Shown here one piece after another: positions 10,441 through 20,895 of a stretch of 64,000 bases of DNA. Origin of the DNA: Prorocentrum cordatum (taxonomy: Eukaryota > Sar > Dinophyceae > Prorocentrales > Prorocentraceae); assembly GCA_963575745.1 (NCBI GenBank), contig CAUYUJ010015723.1:161501-225500 (forward strand), in the 5' to 3' direction. Every line of letters begins with the position of its first letter. The stretch's first letter is position 1. The notes beneath the pieces are model-generated. The model did no database searches. It was not told the DNA's origin and saw nothing but the letters and a program-made list of their open reading frames with translations. The position numbers and the translations under genes are program-made.

Positions 10441-10730
10441 ACCTGCAGTTATCATCTCCAACGCTCACGCAAACATCGCACCCTTCCAGCCGCGACTTGT
10501 CTCGCAAAACCCGCTCGGCTATGCTTGTTGTTACCGATTGGAAATTGCGGTTGCATATCTGCAGCCGACCTGGTGCCCGCATTTGCGCAGATCGGCCACC
10601 TTGCTTGGCACAACCAAGCAAGTGATGCGGCCGCGATTGCGCTTACCGGTAAGAAATTCCAGCGTTTCTCAGAGGCTGCGTTGGCACGCGGGCACTTCAG
10701 TGCGGGTCGGTGGCACGGGCGGGCGCCATT
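10441..10730 (+). other. Open frame of ordinary composition, product unknown
   Basis: A plus-strand frame running through 10420-10735 reads as mixed-composition protein (for example a stretch beginning AQIGHLAWHNQASDAAAIAL) before entering a GAT tract. No family is recognised. It could be an exon or chance. Confidence 0.2.
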
Positions 10731-10865
10731 TCATGAAGATGACGATGACGACCGTGGCGATGATCCGATGATGGTGACGACAATGCAGATGATGGTGTTG
10801 ATGATGATGGCGATGACAGTGATGACGCCGACGACGACGATAGCACTTGCGCCGGTGAGGATGAA
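10731..10865. repeat. GAT/GAC-rich tract
   Basis: GATGATGGTGACGACAATG-type triplet repeats, like 1-530. Confidence 0.85.
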
Positions 10866-11209
10866 AAAGGGCGCGCCCGGAGGTATCGAGGCATCTTAAC
10901 ATGATCTCGATGTGCGCATGCGGAAGTGTGCGCGTGTGGTTTGCATATTCTTGTTTGACTGAGTTGGTAGGCGCGCGATGGTGGTTGAACGGTTTTGGCG
11001 TGCGCGCGCAAGTGGCCATGCTCCAAAGCATCAAAACCTGTTTGTTTCTGCTAAGATTTCAGCAAGCGCGCAAGCGCAGCATTCTCCTTTCAAGATTGGA
11101 AACAAAGGGGTCAGATGGTTGTTGCGTTGCTTCGGCCAGGCGTGTCCGAAAAGTGGGCTGACCTGAATCGCCCGAATAGCCCGAACGGGGTTCCGCTGCG
11201 GGTTTTCTG

Positions 11210-11430
11210 GGAGCTTTCGATCCGATCGATCCGATCGATATCGATTCCAGCCGGCTCGATCGGATTCGATTCCGATTTTCCGGTGATCCGATGGGGGCCG
11301 GTGCTTAAACGGCGTTGGTGTGCATCATGGCGCAGCCGATCCGATTCGATTCCGATTCCGTGGCGATGCGGCCCAATTCGATGCACGTTCCGATCCGCGT
11401 CGATTTCCCGATCCGATGCTGAAATATAGC
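11210..11430. repeat. GATCCGATTCGATTCC-type repeats
   Basis: Repeated GATCGATCCGATCGAT and CGATTCGATTCCGATT motifs. The GGATTCGATTCCG segments superficially resemble a tRNA T-arm but have no accompanying cloverleaf. Confidence 0.65.
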
Positions 11431-11752
11431 CCTACGTACAGACCCAGTGGAAAATCGCTGTTGTTCATGACGGCTTCTTTTTCACCCTCGCCTCCTCGAC
11501 ACACGACGCAAACACAGAATATCACTGTGGGGCCGGATGCTTACTCCAGTAAGAGAACACTTCCCTGCCCGCCTTTACCATGGTGGCCCCACAAGCGTGC
11601 CAGCGGATTTCTGACTGATTCCGTCGGGGCACTCTTTCCAAGTTAATAAGTGCGTGAGATGTTCGGCTGGCTCGAGACAGCCTGTACCGCTGCGCGCCCC
11701 TGAATCATGATCCACCGTGTCAGGGGTAAACATGTTTTTTCATCGGCATCAC

Positions 11753-11965
11753 TATGAACAGATTGGATGGAGGCTTGTGGTAGGCAGGGCCGGTGGCATC
11801 CACATTTCTCATTGTACCTCCGAGTGCTGTGTAAGGCGTGCAGGCGCGGATTTGGATGAGGGGGCGAGTGAATAATCCCAGGGGGGCCGCGTAGGACAGC
11901 GAGCGGCGCTTGGGCTTCCGCTTCCTTCTCCGGAGGGTTTCGGCTCAGAGGCCTAAGGGCGACTT
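11753..11965 (+). mobile_element. Retroelement left repeat A1
   Basis: About 210 bases in direct repeat with A2 at 14318-14530. Shared blocks are GGAGGCTTGTGGTAGGCAGG, AGGCGCGGATTTGGATGA, AATCCCAGGGGGGCCGCGT and CTCCGGAGGGTTTCGGC. It starts at a CTATGAACAGATTGGA core resembling the GATGAGAATTGGA core at the B1/A2 junction. Differences from A2 are mostly C-to-T or G-to-A in A1. Confidence 0.8.
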
Positions 11966-12431
11966 TGGCTCAAGGATTATTAGTGGTAAGGCCAAAGGAA
12001 CAGGCAATGTCTGAGCTTTCGCCCGTCTTGTCGCCGAGACTGCAAGCATGTGTGCCCACAGGTGTAACAGAGACGTTGGATTTGGAACGGTATTCGGTAA
12101 CAAGAAACCTCCATTCGATTGCCATAGTGCATAACTGGCTTTATTCTTCAGAAGACGCTGTCGCTGAGTTGGGCGGTGAAGCCCAGTGTCGCCCGGCAGT
12201 TGCCAGGGAGTTCTATGCTCGAGTACATCGGAATGCTTCTGCGGCCGTCAGGGGGCACGCTCGCGCAACATTGGTCGGGGGAGAACGAATCCTTCGCGGC
12301 CCTCTGCAAGCTCTGGCACAGACCACGTCCATCTCTAGAGAATTACCGTTGATACATGTTTTTTTCCTGGAAGGAAGAGGCGCAAAACTGGAACAGCTGA
12401 ACAAGGCTGCCAAGACCGAGAGAGTGCAGAA
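11966..12431 (+). pseudogene. Upstream part of recombinase ORF, different frame
   Basis: An open frame (no ATG at its left limit) runs from A1 to 12453 and overlaps the start of the recombinase frame by 22 bases in another register. It may be the displaced N-terminal part of the recombinase polyprotein, joined originally without the frameshift. No motif is recognised in it. Confidence 0.4.
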
Positions 12432-14045
12432 TTGGCCAAGCAAGTCGGGTTAGTTTTGGAGCTCGCCAGCTTCATTGGGGACGCATCGCCGAGACTCAGG
12501 GGGTGGGCCGTCAAATGTCTCAGCTGGGAAGATCAATCGGCTCTCTTGCGGCCGTTTATGGTCAGAAGGGCTTCCGTAGCGGCGACAGTGCGGTCCCACT
12601 TGCGGAACCCGGTGCGGCTGCAGAAATGTGCTGGGGCGGCTGGGCTCCAGCCGTGGTCTCTGGACGCAACGGATGTCGCGTTATTTCTCCGAGACGCCAG
12701 CGGCAGCGGGCCATCAGTACCCAAAACGTGCTTTGCGTCGCTATTGTGGGCGAAGGAAAGATTCCAAGTCCCGTGGCCGTTGGATGACCCGCTGGTCGAG
12801 GGCCAGAGAAGCATGTCTAGCAAACAGACGGAGGAGCAGCGGCAGCAAGCCAGCCCGCTAACGAGGGCGGTCGGAGATGGCATGTTGCGCAGTCTCTTTA
12901 CGGCAGCTGAAGCCCGCGACGAAGCAGTGGTAATTGCTATTGGTTTTGCGTTGGCGTTTACGTTTGGTTGCTTGCGTTGGGCAGACCTGCAGGGGCCCAC
13001 GTCCTGCAATCTGTCGCGGGATGCGGTGCACGCGGAAACGTGGAGGTCAAAAAAAAATGGCAAAGTTCCGTGGGCCGCTCCGCGGAGGGATTGGCGCGGG
13101 CGCGACTGGGGCGGGCAGTTCCACGGCGCCGTGGCCCGCTACGTGGACATTGCGGAAGCGGACTTCATCGCCCCAGCGATGGCTGTGGAGTCTGGCAGGA
13201 TTGTCTTTGTGAGCCCAGTGCGCCCAGAGAAATATTCGGGCGCGCTGAATATCATGAGGCGGGTACTGCGCGCTTTTGGCGGCGTGGAAAACACCGCCGA
13301 GCAGTCGCTGCGCAGCCCCAGGTTTTTCTCCCCGACACTTGCCGGTCAGCATCGCTTCCCCATGGAGGAGCGCCGGGAGGAGCGCCGAGCATTGGGCGGA
13401 TGGGGCCCCGGCTCGGGAACGCCGGCGCGCTACGATCGGGCGCGCTGTGTAACTGACTTGCTTCTCAAGTATGACATAGCGGGGCGCGTCCGCGATGGGT
13501 TTACGCCGGCGCGTGATTTCGAAGTCCCAGAGTCGCGCGCGGCATCGGGGGCGGCTGCGGCGCCCGCGGCAAGGCAGACGGCGCTAGGGGGCCGCGCCAC
13601 GCCAGAATGTAAGATGGCGCCCAACAGGAGCAGCATGATGTTGCACCGCCAGTCCGAAGACGAGCCGCGCCGCACGCGCTGCTCATTCTGGCGGGCGCGG
13701 TCGCGCGCGCCAGTAGAAGCCGTGAGCGGGGCGCTTGGCGATTGCGAAAATCGGTTCGTCAGGTGCGAACGCTGCTGGGGCAAAGCCTCTCTCGGCGCCC
13801 CGCAGTGGTCGCGGCCGGAATCCTCCGGCGACGAGGAGGGGGCCTCGCTTGTCCAGGATGCACGAGGTTCCTCTGGGTCAAGCGGCTCCGCATCCTCGAA
13901 TCGTAGCGCCGCCCGGCAAAGGGCTCGCGCTGGGGCAGCGCGACGCGGCAATGCGGAGCTATTCTGCCCAGCCCTGCACGCGGGGGCGCGCTGGGAGTCA
14001 GGCCTGGGCGGGTCGCGACGGCGATTGCCCCAGCGAGAGCCCTGA
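12432..14045 (+). pseudogene. Tyrosine recombinase of a DIRS/Ngaro-like retroelement (decayed)
   Basis: The frame is 537 codons long and has no ATG at its left limit. Tyrosine recombinases integrate DIRS/Ngaro/PAT retroelements by cutting and joining at a short core. An N-terminal helical region (residues about 45-125) precedes the catalytic domain. Box I reads GCLRWADLQ with R182. A GKVPW block (residues 210-214) lies where the beta-hairpin lysine usually is. Box II reads LRSPRFFSPTLAG (293-305), so the HxxR histidine is Arg294 while Arg297 remains. LGGW (321-324) replaces the usual LGHW. The nucleophile Y334 sits in PARYDRA. An 11-12 base duplication gives MEERREERR (residues 311-319). Loss of both histidine positions and the upstream frameshift suggest an inactive copy. 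The tail runs into repeat B1. Confidence 0.72.
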
Positions 14046-14327
14046 GAAAAAAGACAGGGCGAGAGATGGGACCCCAAACAGGGTCCACTTATATGTGCAC
14101 GCGCTCTTTGGGGAATCGCGCGGCTTGGGGCCCAAGCGGTGTCTGCGCGGCGCATGGCCAGCGCTGCTTGGCGATCGGGGCTGCGACCGCCGCCGTCGTC
14201 GCCCTCCTTTCCTCCTCCTCTCCCCCCTCTCCTGCCGCCCCCATTGAGTCTTCTTGTCCTTCCCGCAGTGGTAGACAGGAAAGGTGATCAGCAGCGGAGC
14301 AGGGGGCGCGCGGGCGATGAGAATTGG
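14000..14327 (+). mobile_element. Retroelement right repeat B1
   Basis: Direct repeat of 18421-18478 plus 20096-20362. Shared blocks are GATTGCCCCAGCGAGAGCCC, ACAGGGCGAGAGATGG, ACCCCAAACAGGG, GGTGTCTGCGCGGCGCA, ATTGAGTCTTCTTGTCCTT and TAGACAGGAAAGGT, ending at GATGAGAATT. It abuts repeat A2 with a few bases of overlap at that core. Confidence 0.82.
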
Positions 14328-14530
14328 ACGGAGGCTTGTGGTAGGCAGGGCCGGCGGCGCCCACATTTCCCACTGCGCCTCCGACTGTTGCGCCAGGCGC
14401 GCAGGCGCGGATTTGGATGACGGGGCGAGTGAACAATCCCAGGGGGGCCGCGTTGGACAGCGAGCGGCGCTTGGGCTTCAGCAACCTTCTCCGGAGGGTT
14501 TCGGCCCAGAGGCCAAAGGGCGAGTTTGCC
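14318..14530 (+). mobile_element. Retroelement left repeat A2
   Basis: Second copy of A1 (11753-11965), placed immediately after B1. Here the CpG-containing sites are intact where A1 has TG or CA. It leads into the gag-RT-RNase H module. Confidence 0.82.
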
Positions 14531-15160
14531 CACCCGACGAGGTTTCCCGCCCAAAATAAACTCGCCGGCCCAACGGGCCAGAGGCGTGCTAAGACATCTG
14601 GTAACTACTTAACAATATCTCTAGTTCGCCATGCATCATTTTCGTTAAATGATTTCATGTGCAAATTGGCGAAATGACCAAGACATTTTGCACAATCCCT
14701 TGTAGTACCCGATCCTCTTGCGTCGTGTGTAGTATCGGCGTGTCTTAACGCCGTTGTCGCGCGCCCAGACAGCACGCGCCGAATCCAATGCCCGGGCGAA
14801 GGGAAAAACCGCCCGTGCGACACAAGGCGCCGATGCGAAAGACAGCCCGCGCGACAGACGCAAGGGCCCCTCCGAACACAGCCAGCCAGTTACTAATCTG
14901 CCCGTTCGGGGCAAAGTCAGGGCCCCAACCGCAGCGCGTGCAAGCACCGGGTGGGGGATGTCTCTCTCCTCCTTCGCATGGAATAGTCAGCGAATCTGGC
15001 CTTGTCCGGGCAAAGCAGGGGCCCCAGACGCAGTGTATGCAAGCACCATGTGGGGAATGCCCCTTCCGTCCCTTTCTTTTGATGAAGCGCGGTGGTACCG
15101 CGGCGCATTGAATGGTCGTCGCTTTGCCCTGCGGCTTTCCTGCGCGGCAGGGGGGGGGGG
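14531..15160 (+). repeat. Leader of the gag module with a ~108-bp tandem duplication
   Basis: Two diverged copies of about 108 bases, at about 14900-15005 and 15006-15112, share GGGGCAAAG / CGGGCAAAGCAGGGGCCCC, GCAGCGCGTGCAAGCACC and GATGTCTCTC/GAATGCCCCTTCC blocks. The rest is AT-richer untranslated-like sequence (14590-14740). Confidence 0.6.
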
Positions 15161-16325
15161 GCATGTAAATCCCAAGTGCATCGCCCCCGATCACTGCGGC
15201 GAGATCGTCACGCCGTGCAATATGGAGCCATTGTGGCTCGAGAAAGGGGCCCAAGCGCAACGACATTTCCAGTCGATGCGAACCAGCCTCCGCAAGCTAA
15301 GCAAGGCGTTGGAGATAGATGCTCGGCTGGACAAACTGCTTCGCAAGCGCGGCGTCGACAACAAGGTGTTTGACTATCTGGAGACGAAGCAGACGGTAAC
15401 AATCTGCAAGTTCGCTGGCCCAGCGGACTCGAAGGCCGACGTCGGCGAGGGCATTTGCGCCCCTGCGAGGTTGGGCGCGCCCGACATGCCGCTGTGCCAG
15501 CCAGCAAAGGCTGCGCGGCAAGAGGCCGAAACCCTGGTAATTGGCGAGCTGGAACTCATCAAGAAGAGTAAGTTCGGCGACTGGGGCGACCCTGTGGACC
15601 CAGAGGTGCGAGCCAAGAAGACAAACACCTCTGCGGAGTACTACCACGTTCGCTGCCAGCCCACCCCCTCGGAAAAGATGCGTTGATGGGGCGTTTGGCG
15701 CGCGAGCGCGAGCGCGAGGCCCCCGCGGCGCGCGACCTCAGGAAGGCGCGCGCCCTTGACAACGACGCGGCGCAGCGCAAACCCGAGGACAACAACATGT
15801 CGGCCCACGCGTTTACCTACTAGCACCGCGTCCTTTTGAACGCGATGGCGTGGGCCGCCGCGCCAGACTGGGCGGCGGCGGAATGGTCGGTGTTGCTGGA
15901 CTACCACGAGCGGGTCGTGCTCAAGATGCACGAGAAGATGAACGGGCGCCCCCCCGGCGCGGAGGCCGCGAGGCGCGCGGACCAGCAGATGCGCGCGAAA
16001 TGGAAGGACGCCGTGCGCAACGACAACAGGACGCTCGCGGATGCCGTGACGGAGTGCAGGACCGAGTGGGTTTCCTTGTTCGCAGAGCTCCACACGGACC
16101 GGGCAGCCGGTGGCAGCTGCAGGGCGCACGGGGCCCCCGCGCCAGCTAAAAGGCCCGCGCAGCTCTCGAGGCGGTCTTAGCCGACAGCTCGGGCAAGGAG
16201 TTCTGCAAGTTCCACAACAACGGCAAGTGCAACTACGGCAAGCGGTGCAAGTTCAAGCACGCTCGCAATGTCAAGGGGCGCGGCGGTGAGCACCCAGCGC
16301 GCGACAAAGAGTTCCACCCGTGATC
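15161..16325 (+). pseudogene. Gag-like region with a CCCH zinc finger (frameshifted)
   Basis: Three consecutive plus-strand frames are interrupted: to 15686, 15836-16180, and a short frame that carries the finger and ends at the TGA at 16321. The first two are charged, mostly helical protein (segment MEPLWLEKGAQAQ, then DNKVFDYLETKQTVT). The last has C-x7-C-x5-C-x3-H (Cys at 16204, His at 16258-16260) followed by basic residues. CCCH fingers are typical RNA-binding modules and replace the CCHC knuckle in some protist retroelements. Order before RT fits gag. At least two frame changes and a stop separate the parts. Confidence 0.6.
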
Positions 16326-17575
16326 CCCCGGTAATTGGGGAGGCTCGCCCTCGGCACAGAGGGGCCAGCGATGCCCAAGATGCTTCTGCGCCGCGCGCAA
16401 AGCGTCAGAGAGAGCTGTCGCCGGTGAGCCGCGGGTTGGGCCTCGGAGGTGCTCGTGACGCGCCGGCAATGGCGCGCGCGGGCCGCGCGATTGCTGGCGG
16501 CTTGCAGCCGCGGAACGCCGGCGCGGCCCCGCCGGCGCCGGAAGGCGTTGGGCATCGGGGATTCTTGGAACACTTGACCACCTTGAAACACCCGATGTCT
16601 GGCCCCCCCACCTTGCATGCCCCGGTAGAGGGAAGCGTGCCGGAGGCAAGCTGCCGATCCGGAGGTGGCGAGGAAAAACAGGTTGCAAGCTTGCGCGCTC
16701 ATTTCCGAATGGGCGAAAGATCTGGAACGCGAGAGGGGGGCCTGGGCCACCGCTTTGCACCCCGACGTGCGCCAGGTAATCGGCCACCTTCATGGCCCCC
16801 TCCTGAAGAAGCTGGTTGGTGCGTCTGGGCAACCGGACAAGACGCCCTTCGAGTCCTTGTGTGCGGGGCGGCCGGCCCTGGGTGCAATGCAGCCTGCAGG
16901 CCTGCGGAGAGCGGCTGAGTCTGCGGCGTCGGTAGATCTGCAAGAGCGGGTCGAAGATGCCCCCGAGAGGAACTGCCGGGTCGATCGCTGCCAGCGCGAG
17001 GGGCTCGGGCGACGCCGCCTCGGACCAGGCAGCGCGGTCAAAGCGTGAGAATGAAATCGCCGCTGGAGCTGTGGGGGTCCTTTTTCTGTCTCGGACGTGG
17101 ACATCAAATCCAGCGGCGCGAATGCAACCGCCCACGCGACGGAGGCGCGCGCGCTGGGCGACTTGGACACGGCGCGAGCCGCAGCGCGCTACTCGAAGGA
17201 ACGCTGGGGTGCTGGAGAGCCCTTCGCTGGTTCCACATCGGATTACAGCGGCGCTTTCCGCCAAAGTCCGCCGGCGCCAGAGCTGACGCAGTGGGTGCGG
17301 TCGGTAACGCGGCACCCTGAGCGGCTCGAGCCGGTCGCCGGTCCTCCTGCGCAGCTTGGGACAAGTGTTCGGGGGCGCTGGGTCGCAATTCAATTGCGCC
17401 AGGGACCTGGCGGCGATGCGCGCCGTGGCTGGGCACTTCTTTGCCATTCCAATGCGTCGCTACAGCGACGATGTTTGGTGCGCGGAGCGAGCCTGCACAG
17501 CGTCCAGCGCGCGGTTCTGTTGGGTCTGGCTCCACGAGCAGATGGGGCGGAGGCTTGATCACCGGAAGTCGCCTC
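16326..17575 (+). pseudogene. Reverse transcriptase domain (frameshifted)
   Basis: An N-terminal segment at about 16665-17048 contains GHLHGPLLKKLVGASGQP and a following C/R-rich stretch, a layout I associate with dinoflagellate retroelement polymerases. RT motif A is TSDYSGAFRQ (Asp codon at 17241). Motif B is VFGGAGSQFN (about 17365-17394). Motif C is RYSDDVW, with the paired aspartates at 17467-17472. These motifs lie in different frames, so the enzyme is broken. The long minus-strand frame over 16233-17447 is a shadow. Confidence 0.7.
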
Positions 17576-18482
17576 TGCCAGCTGGCGCGTGGAAGCTGCG
17601 CTGCTCGGAGCGGAACTCGCGGTTAACACCCCCAGGCCTGTCGCGCGGTTGCCAGATCAGACAGCAGCGCTGATTGGCGACATCGACTACTACCTGCAGA
17701 GCGGCCGGCTGCCTGCTGCAGTAGCGGGCCCCCTCAGAGGCCGGTTGGAGTGGGCGCGGTCGCCCTTCTTCGGCCGCTACGGTTCCGCGGCGCCGGTGCC
17801 ATTGAGGCGTCGGCAGTTCGATGGCAGCGGGGGGACAAGCTTGCCAGGTTCCATCAGCGCCTCGCTGCGTTGGTTCGGGCACGCTCTGCGCGAGCAGTCA
17901 GGCCGGGAAGTTCCTTTCGACCTCGGATCGTGGCCCCTCGCGGTTACTGCGAGTGACGGGGAAGGCACGGGGCGGGCGGCGGCAGGCACCTGGAAGCCGC
18001 GCGACCCAGACTTCCAGCCAATGCTCACCGCCACTGCGGTGCCAGAGCCCTGGATGATGCGGTGCTTGGGGCACGACCGGGTGAACGCAATCCAGGAGAT
18101 CGAGACCGTGGGCCCGCTGTTAGCGCCGGCTACTTGGCCGACGTTGTTGCGCAGGCTTGCATGGACTCACTTCATCGACAACGAGTCCGCACAGTGCTCG
18201 TTGATTAACGATTCGTCGAGAGCCGTGTGCACGAACGAGATCGCGCACGCCACTTGGGAAGAATGCAACTCCAGATCCATTTACCCGCGGTGGGAACGGG
18301 CGGCCTCAGCAGATAATCCCGTCGACAAAGTTTCGCGAGGAAATCTCGCCAACCTCTACGAGCAGCGGTGGGTCGTCGTGGACCCGGTGCTGCCGGACAT
18401 CTGGAGGCGGGGCGCAGGCCGGAGTCAGGCCTTGGCAGATCGCGATGGTGATTGTCCCAACGAGAGCCCTGAGAAAACATGA
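17576..18482 (+). pseudogene. RT connection and RNase H domain of the retroelement
   Basis: A frame of 297 codons (no ATG at its left limit). It starts with TAALIGDIDYYLQSGRLP and RGRLEWARSPFFGRYG, the segment that follows the palm in this element type. The RNase H core follows: TASDGEG with D123 (codon at 17955), a glutamate in IQEIETV (170-172), FIDNESA with D197 (codon at 18177), and a C-terminal SADNPVDKVSRG with acidic residues near 242-246. The acidic quartet seems intact. The C-terminus runs into the start of repeat B2 (DGDCPNESPEK), as the recombinase module does (DGDCPSESPEK). Confidence 0.72.
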
Positions 18483-18566
18483 TCGACCCACGAACCCGGA
18501 AAGGAATATCGAAGTGTAAGGCATGGTAACGTTTCAATGACTCGTGATTGGGCGACGGGCGAATAC

Positions 18567-18656
18567 ACTGCTGAATGTATCGATCTTGATGTACTGTGCC
18601 GAGGGCTGTGCTGTGCTGGGCCGTGCTGAACTGCGATGTGCCATGTCGCGAGTGTG

Positions 18657-18717
<61 letters not shown>

Positions 18718-19555
18718 CATCTATATATATATATATAGCGTTGTGGATCGAGTCCTTCCTGGCATCCAAGTCTTGACCGAACTGATCTGGATCTTGAGAT
18801 ACAGCTGCCTGAGCAGCTGGTAGTTGCCCCAGAACTAATCGACAGAGGAGACATGCCAGGAGGACGCGCCGCGGAACGTCCCAAGGGACGCGCCAGGCGA
18901 CGTGCCAGGGGACGTGCCCTGGGCACGCACCGCGGGACGTGCCAAGGAGACGCGCTATGGAACGTGCCAATGGACGTGCCAGGGGAGGCGCCGCGCGACG
19001 TGCCAGGGGGACTCGCCACGGGATGCGCCACGGAACGTGCCAAGGTGCAAGGTTGAGTGTATCGATATTGATGTACTGTGCTGTGCTGGGCCATGCTGAA
19101 CTGCGATGTGCCATGTCGCGAGTGTGTTATATATATATGTATATATATATATGTGTGTATATATACATATATATATATCGCGTTGTGGAACGAGTCCTTC
19201 CTGGCATCCGAGTCCTGACCGAACTGATCTGGACATTAAGCTTGAGCTGCCTGAGCAGATGGTAGCTGCCCCAGAACTAATCGACAGAGGAGACATGCCA
19301 GGAGGACGCGCCGCGGAACGTCCCAAGGGACGCGTCAGGTGACGTGCCTGGGGACGTGCCCTAGGCACGCACCGCGGGACGTGCCAAGGGGACGCGCTAT
19401 GGAACGTGCCAATGGACGTGCACCGCGCGACGTGCCAGGGGGACTCGCCACGAGACGCTCCGCGGAACGTGCCAGGCAACATGCCAAACTGCATTGCTAA
19501 GGGTATCGATATTGATGTACCGTGCCGAGGGCTGTGCTGTGCCTGGGCGACCTGG
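18567..19555 (+). repeat. ~470-bp tandem repeat with internal GACGTGCCA array
   Basis: Two full units and a third start (about 18567, 19052 and 19498). Each begins TGTATCGAT.TTGATGTACTG, then GCTGAACTGCGATGTGCCAT and a CT/TA or TA/TG microsatellite. After that come GAGTCCTTCCTGGCATCC, AACTAATCGACAGAGGAGAC and a run of GGGACGTGCCAAGG-like 12-mers. Minus-strand frames over it are artefacts. Confidence 0.85.
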
Positions 19556-19980
19556 ACACGTGAAAACACGCGTTTCGCTCAACACGCTCTCAGCACATCG
19601 TCATGCTAGACATCCGCCTGGGCAATCTGGACACGTCCAAAACAAGCGTCTCGATCGAGACATCCTCGACACATCCTCATGCTAGACATCCGTCTGGGTG
19701 ACCTGGACAAGTGAAAACAATCCTCTGGTTCGAGACATCCTCAACAAATCCTCATGCTAGATATCTGTCTGGGCAACCTGGAGGCGTGACACCAAGCGTC
19801 TCGCTCGAGACATCCTCAAGACCAGGGCACGGGAAAACAAGCATTTCACTTGAGAGATCGTCTGAATTCTAGTCCCCAGGAGAGGACAATCTATAACACA
19901 AAACCAGCGTTTCGCTCGAGACATCCTCAACAAATTATGGAACACACAGCGTTTCGCTAGGGACATCCTTAAATTTTAAT
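19556..19980 (+). repeat. ~70-bp tandem repeat of the GTTTCGCTCGAGACATCC family
   Basis: About six diverged units with CTGGGCAACCTGGACACG, AAAACAAGCGT, TTCGCTCGAGACATCCTC and CATCCTCATGCTAGACATC. Related cores are found at 20985-21005, 34.95-35.42 and 43.76 kb. Confidence 0.75.
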
Positions 19981-20095
19981 TCGCCAGCCCTACGCGATCT
20001 TGTTATTTATCGAAAAAGAAATTTGCCGGCCCTACAGCCGTCAGATCCGGGGGTGAACTTACTAAAAGAGAACCCTGGGCCTACGCCCTTTCCGG

Positions 20096-20362
20096 GAAAG
20101 AAACAGGGCGAGAGATGGAACCCCAAACAGGGCCCACTTATGTGCAAACACTCGTTGGGGAATCGTGTGGCGTGGGGCCCAAACGGTGTCTGCGCGGCGC
20201 AAGGCAAGGGTTGGGAATCGGGGCTGCGACCGTCGTCGTCGTCGTCCTCCTCTTCCTCTTCCTCCTCTCCTGCCGCCTCTATTGAGTCTTCTTGTCCTTT
20301 CCGCAGTAGTAGACAGGAAAGGTAGCAGCAGAGCAGGGAACGCGCGGACTATGAGAATTATC
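20096..20362 (+). mobile_element. Retroelement right repeat B2 (distal part)
   Basis: Direct repeat of B1 (14046-14327), ending at CTATGAGAATT. After this core the similarity to A stops at once (ATCACTAG follows), as expected if the core is the element's outer end. Confidence 0.8.
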
Positions 20363-20707
20363 ACTAGTATCCTCCTCCGCACTCCTTTTTTTCACGTTAT
20401 TATATCTTGCTTCGCGTCAGCGTTATGTCCCTCCTTCTTTGTTGCCATGGGGCAAACTTGGAACTGCGGAGTCGGGATGACGGGTAATATTTTCGGGGAG
20501 CGAGACGCGTGGACCGTACCAGGACACGGGTTGGCGGATGACGGGAAGCGTTGTAAAGAAATGAAGCGTGGACAAAAATCTGGCCGAAGTGCAGCATGAC
20601 TTATCAAGCACTTACACGCTGTATGGTGCACGGCCGCACGAGGGGCGGGGTTAGCGCATGACGGGAGGCGTTTTCTGACAAGGCGACGGCATTTGGCTTT
20701 CAGGGGT
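20363..20707. other. No gene recognised
   Basis: Mixed sequence following the retroelement end. It contains GGTTGGCGGATGACGGGAAGCG (about 20529) and a related GGTTAGCGCATGACGGGAGG block (20648), suggesting a local repeat. Confidence 0.4.
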
Positions 20708-20895
20708 ACAGTCGGACCGAGGTATTCGATGGAGGTCGATTCGGGGAGGGTGCCCTGATGTTCTGAGCGTTCGTTGGATGTACTTCTGCATCCCAGGGAG
20801 GCCACCTTGTTCTTACATGTGTGGGCCGACGGAGGTCCCTCATGTTTTTGAGGGATGCTCTTCTGACCCAGGTCCGAATAGTATTCAGCTTATTC
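20708..20895 (+). repeat. Dispersed ~190-bp repeat family 'D200', forward copy
   Basis: Matches 54157-54340 (+) and 3845-4040 (-): GTCGGACCGAGGTA, GATTCGGGGAGGGTGCCCT, GTTGGATGTACTTCTGCAT, GAGGGATGCTCTTCTGACC, GGTCCGAATAGT. Confidence 0.65.

Larger units (their letters stand above)
18484..20095. mobile_element. Foreign ~1.6-kb repeat block splitting repeat B2
   Basis: B1 is continuous across GAGAAAAAAGACAGGG, but in the second copy GAGAAAA at 18478 and AAAGAAACAGGG at 20096 are 1.6 kb apart. The insert consists of two tandem arrays (18567-19555 and 19556-19980) and short flanks. Insertion is the simplest reading; two separate truncated copies are the alternative. Confidence 0.55.

Noticed and set aside
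11262-11380. tRNA T-arm look-alike GGATTCGATTCCG
   Set aside because: Part of a GATTCGATTCC repeat; no acceptor stem, anticodon arm or D-arm could be placed around it.
11957-11975. TTTGGCTCAAG, resembling the 3' end of the dinoflagellate spliced leader
   Set aside because: Only 11 bases match; the upstream CCGTAGCCAT part is absent, and the site lies at the edge of repeat A where the A2 copy reads differently. Treated as coincidence.
16233-17447. 404-codon open frame on the minus strand
   Set aside because: It is antisense to the RT domain with its recognisable motifs A, B and C; GC-rich codon use keeps the opposite strand open.
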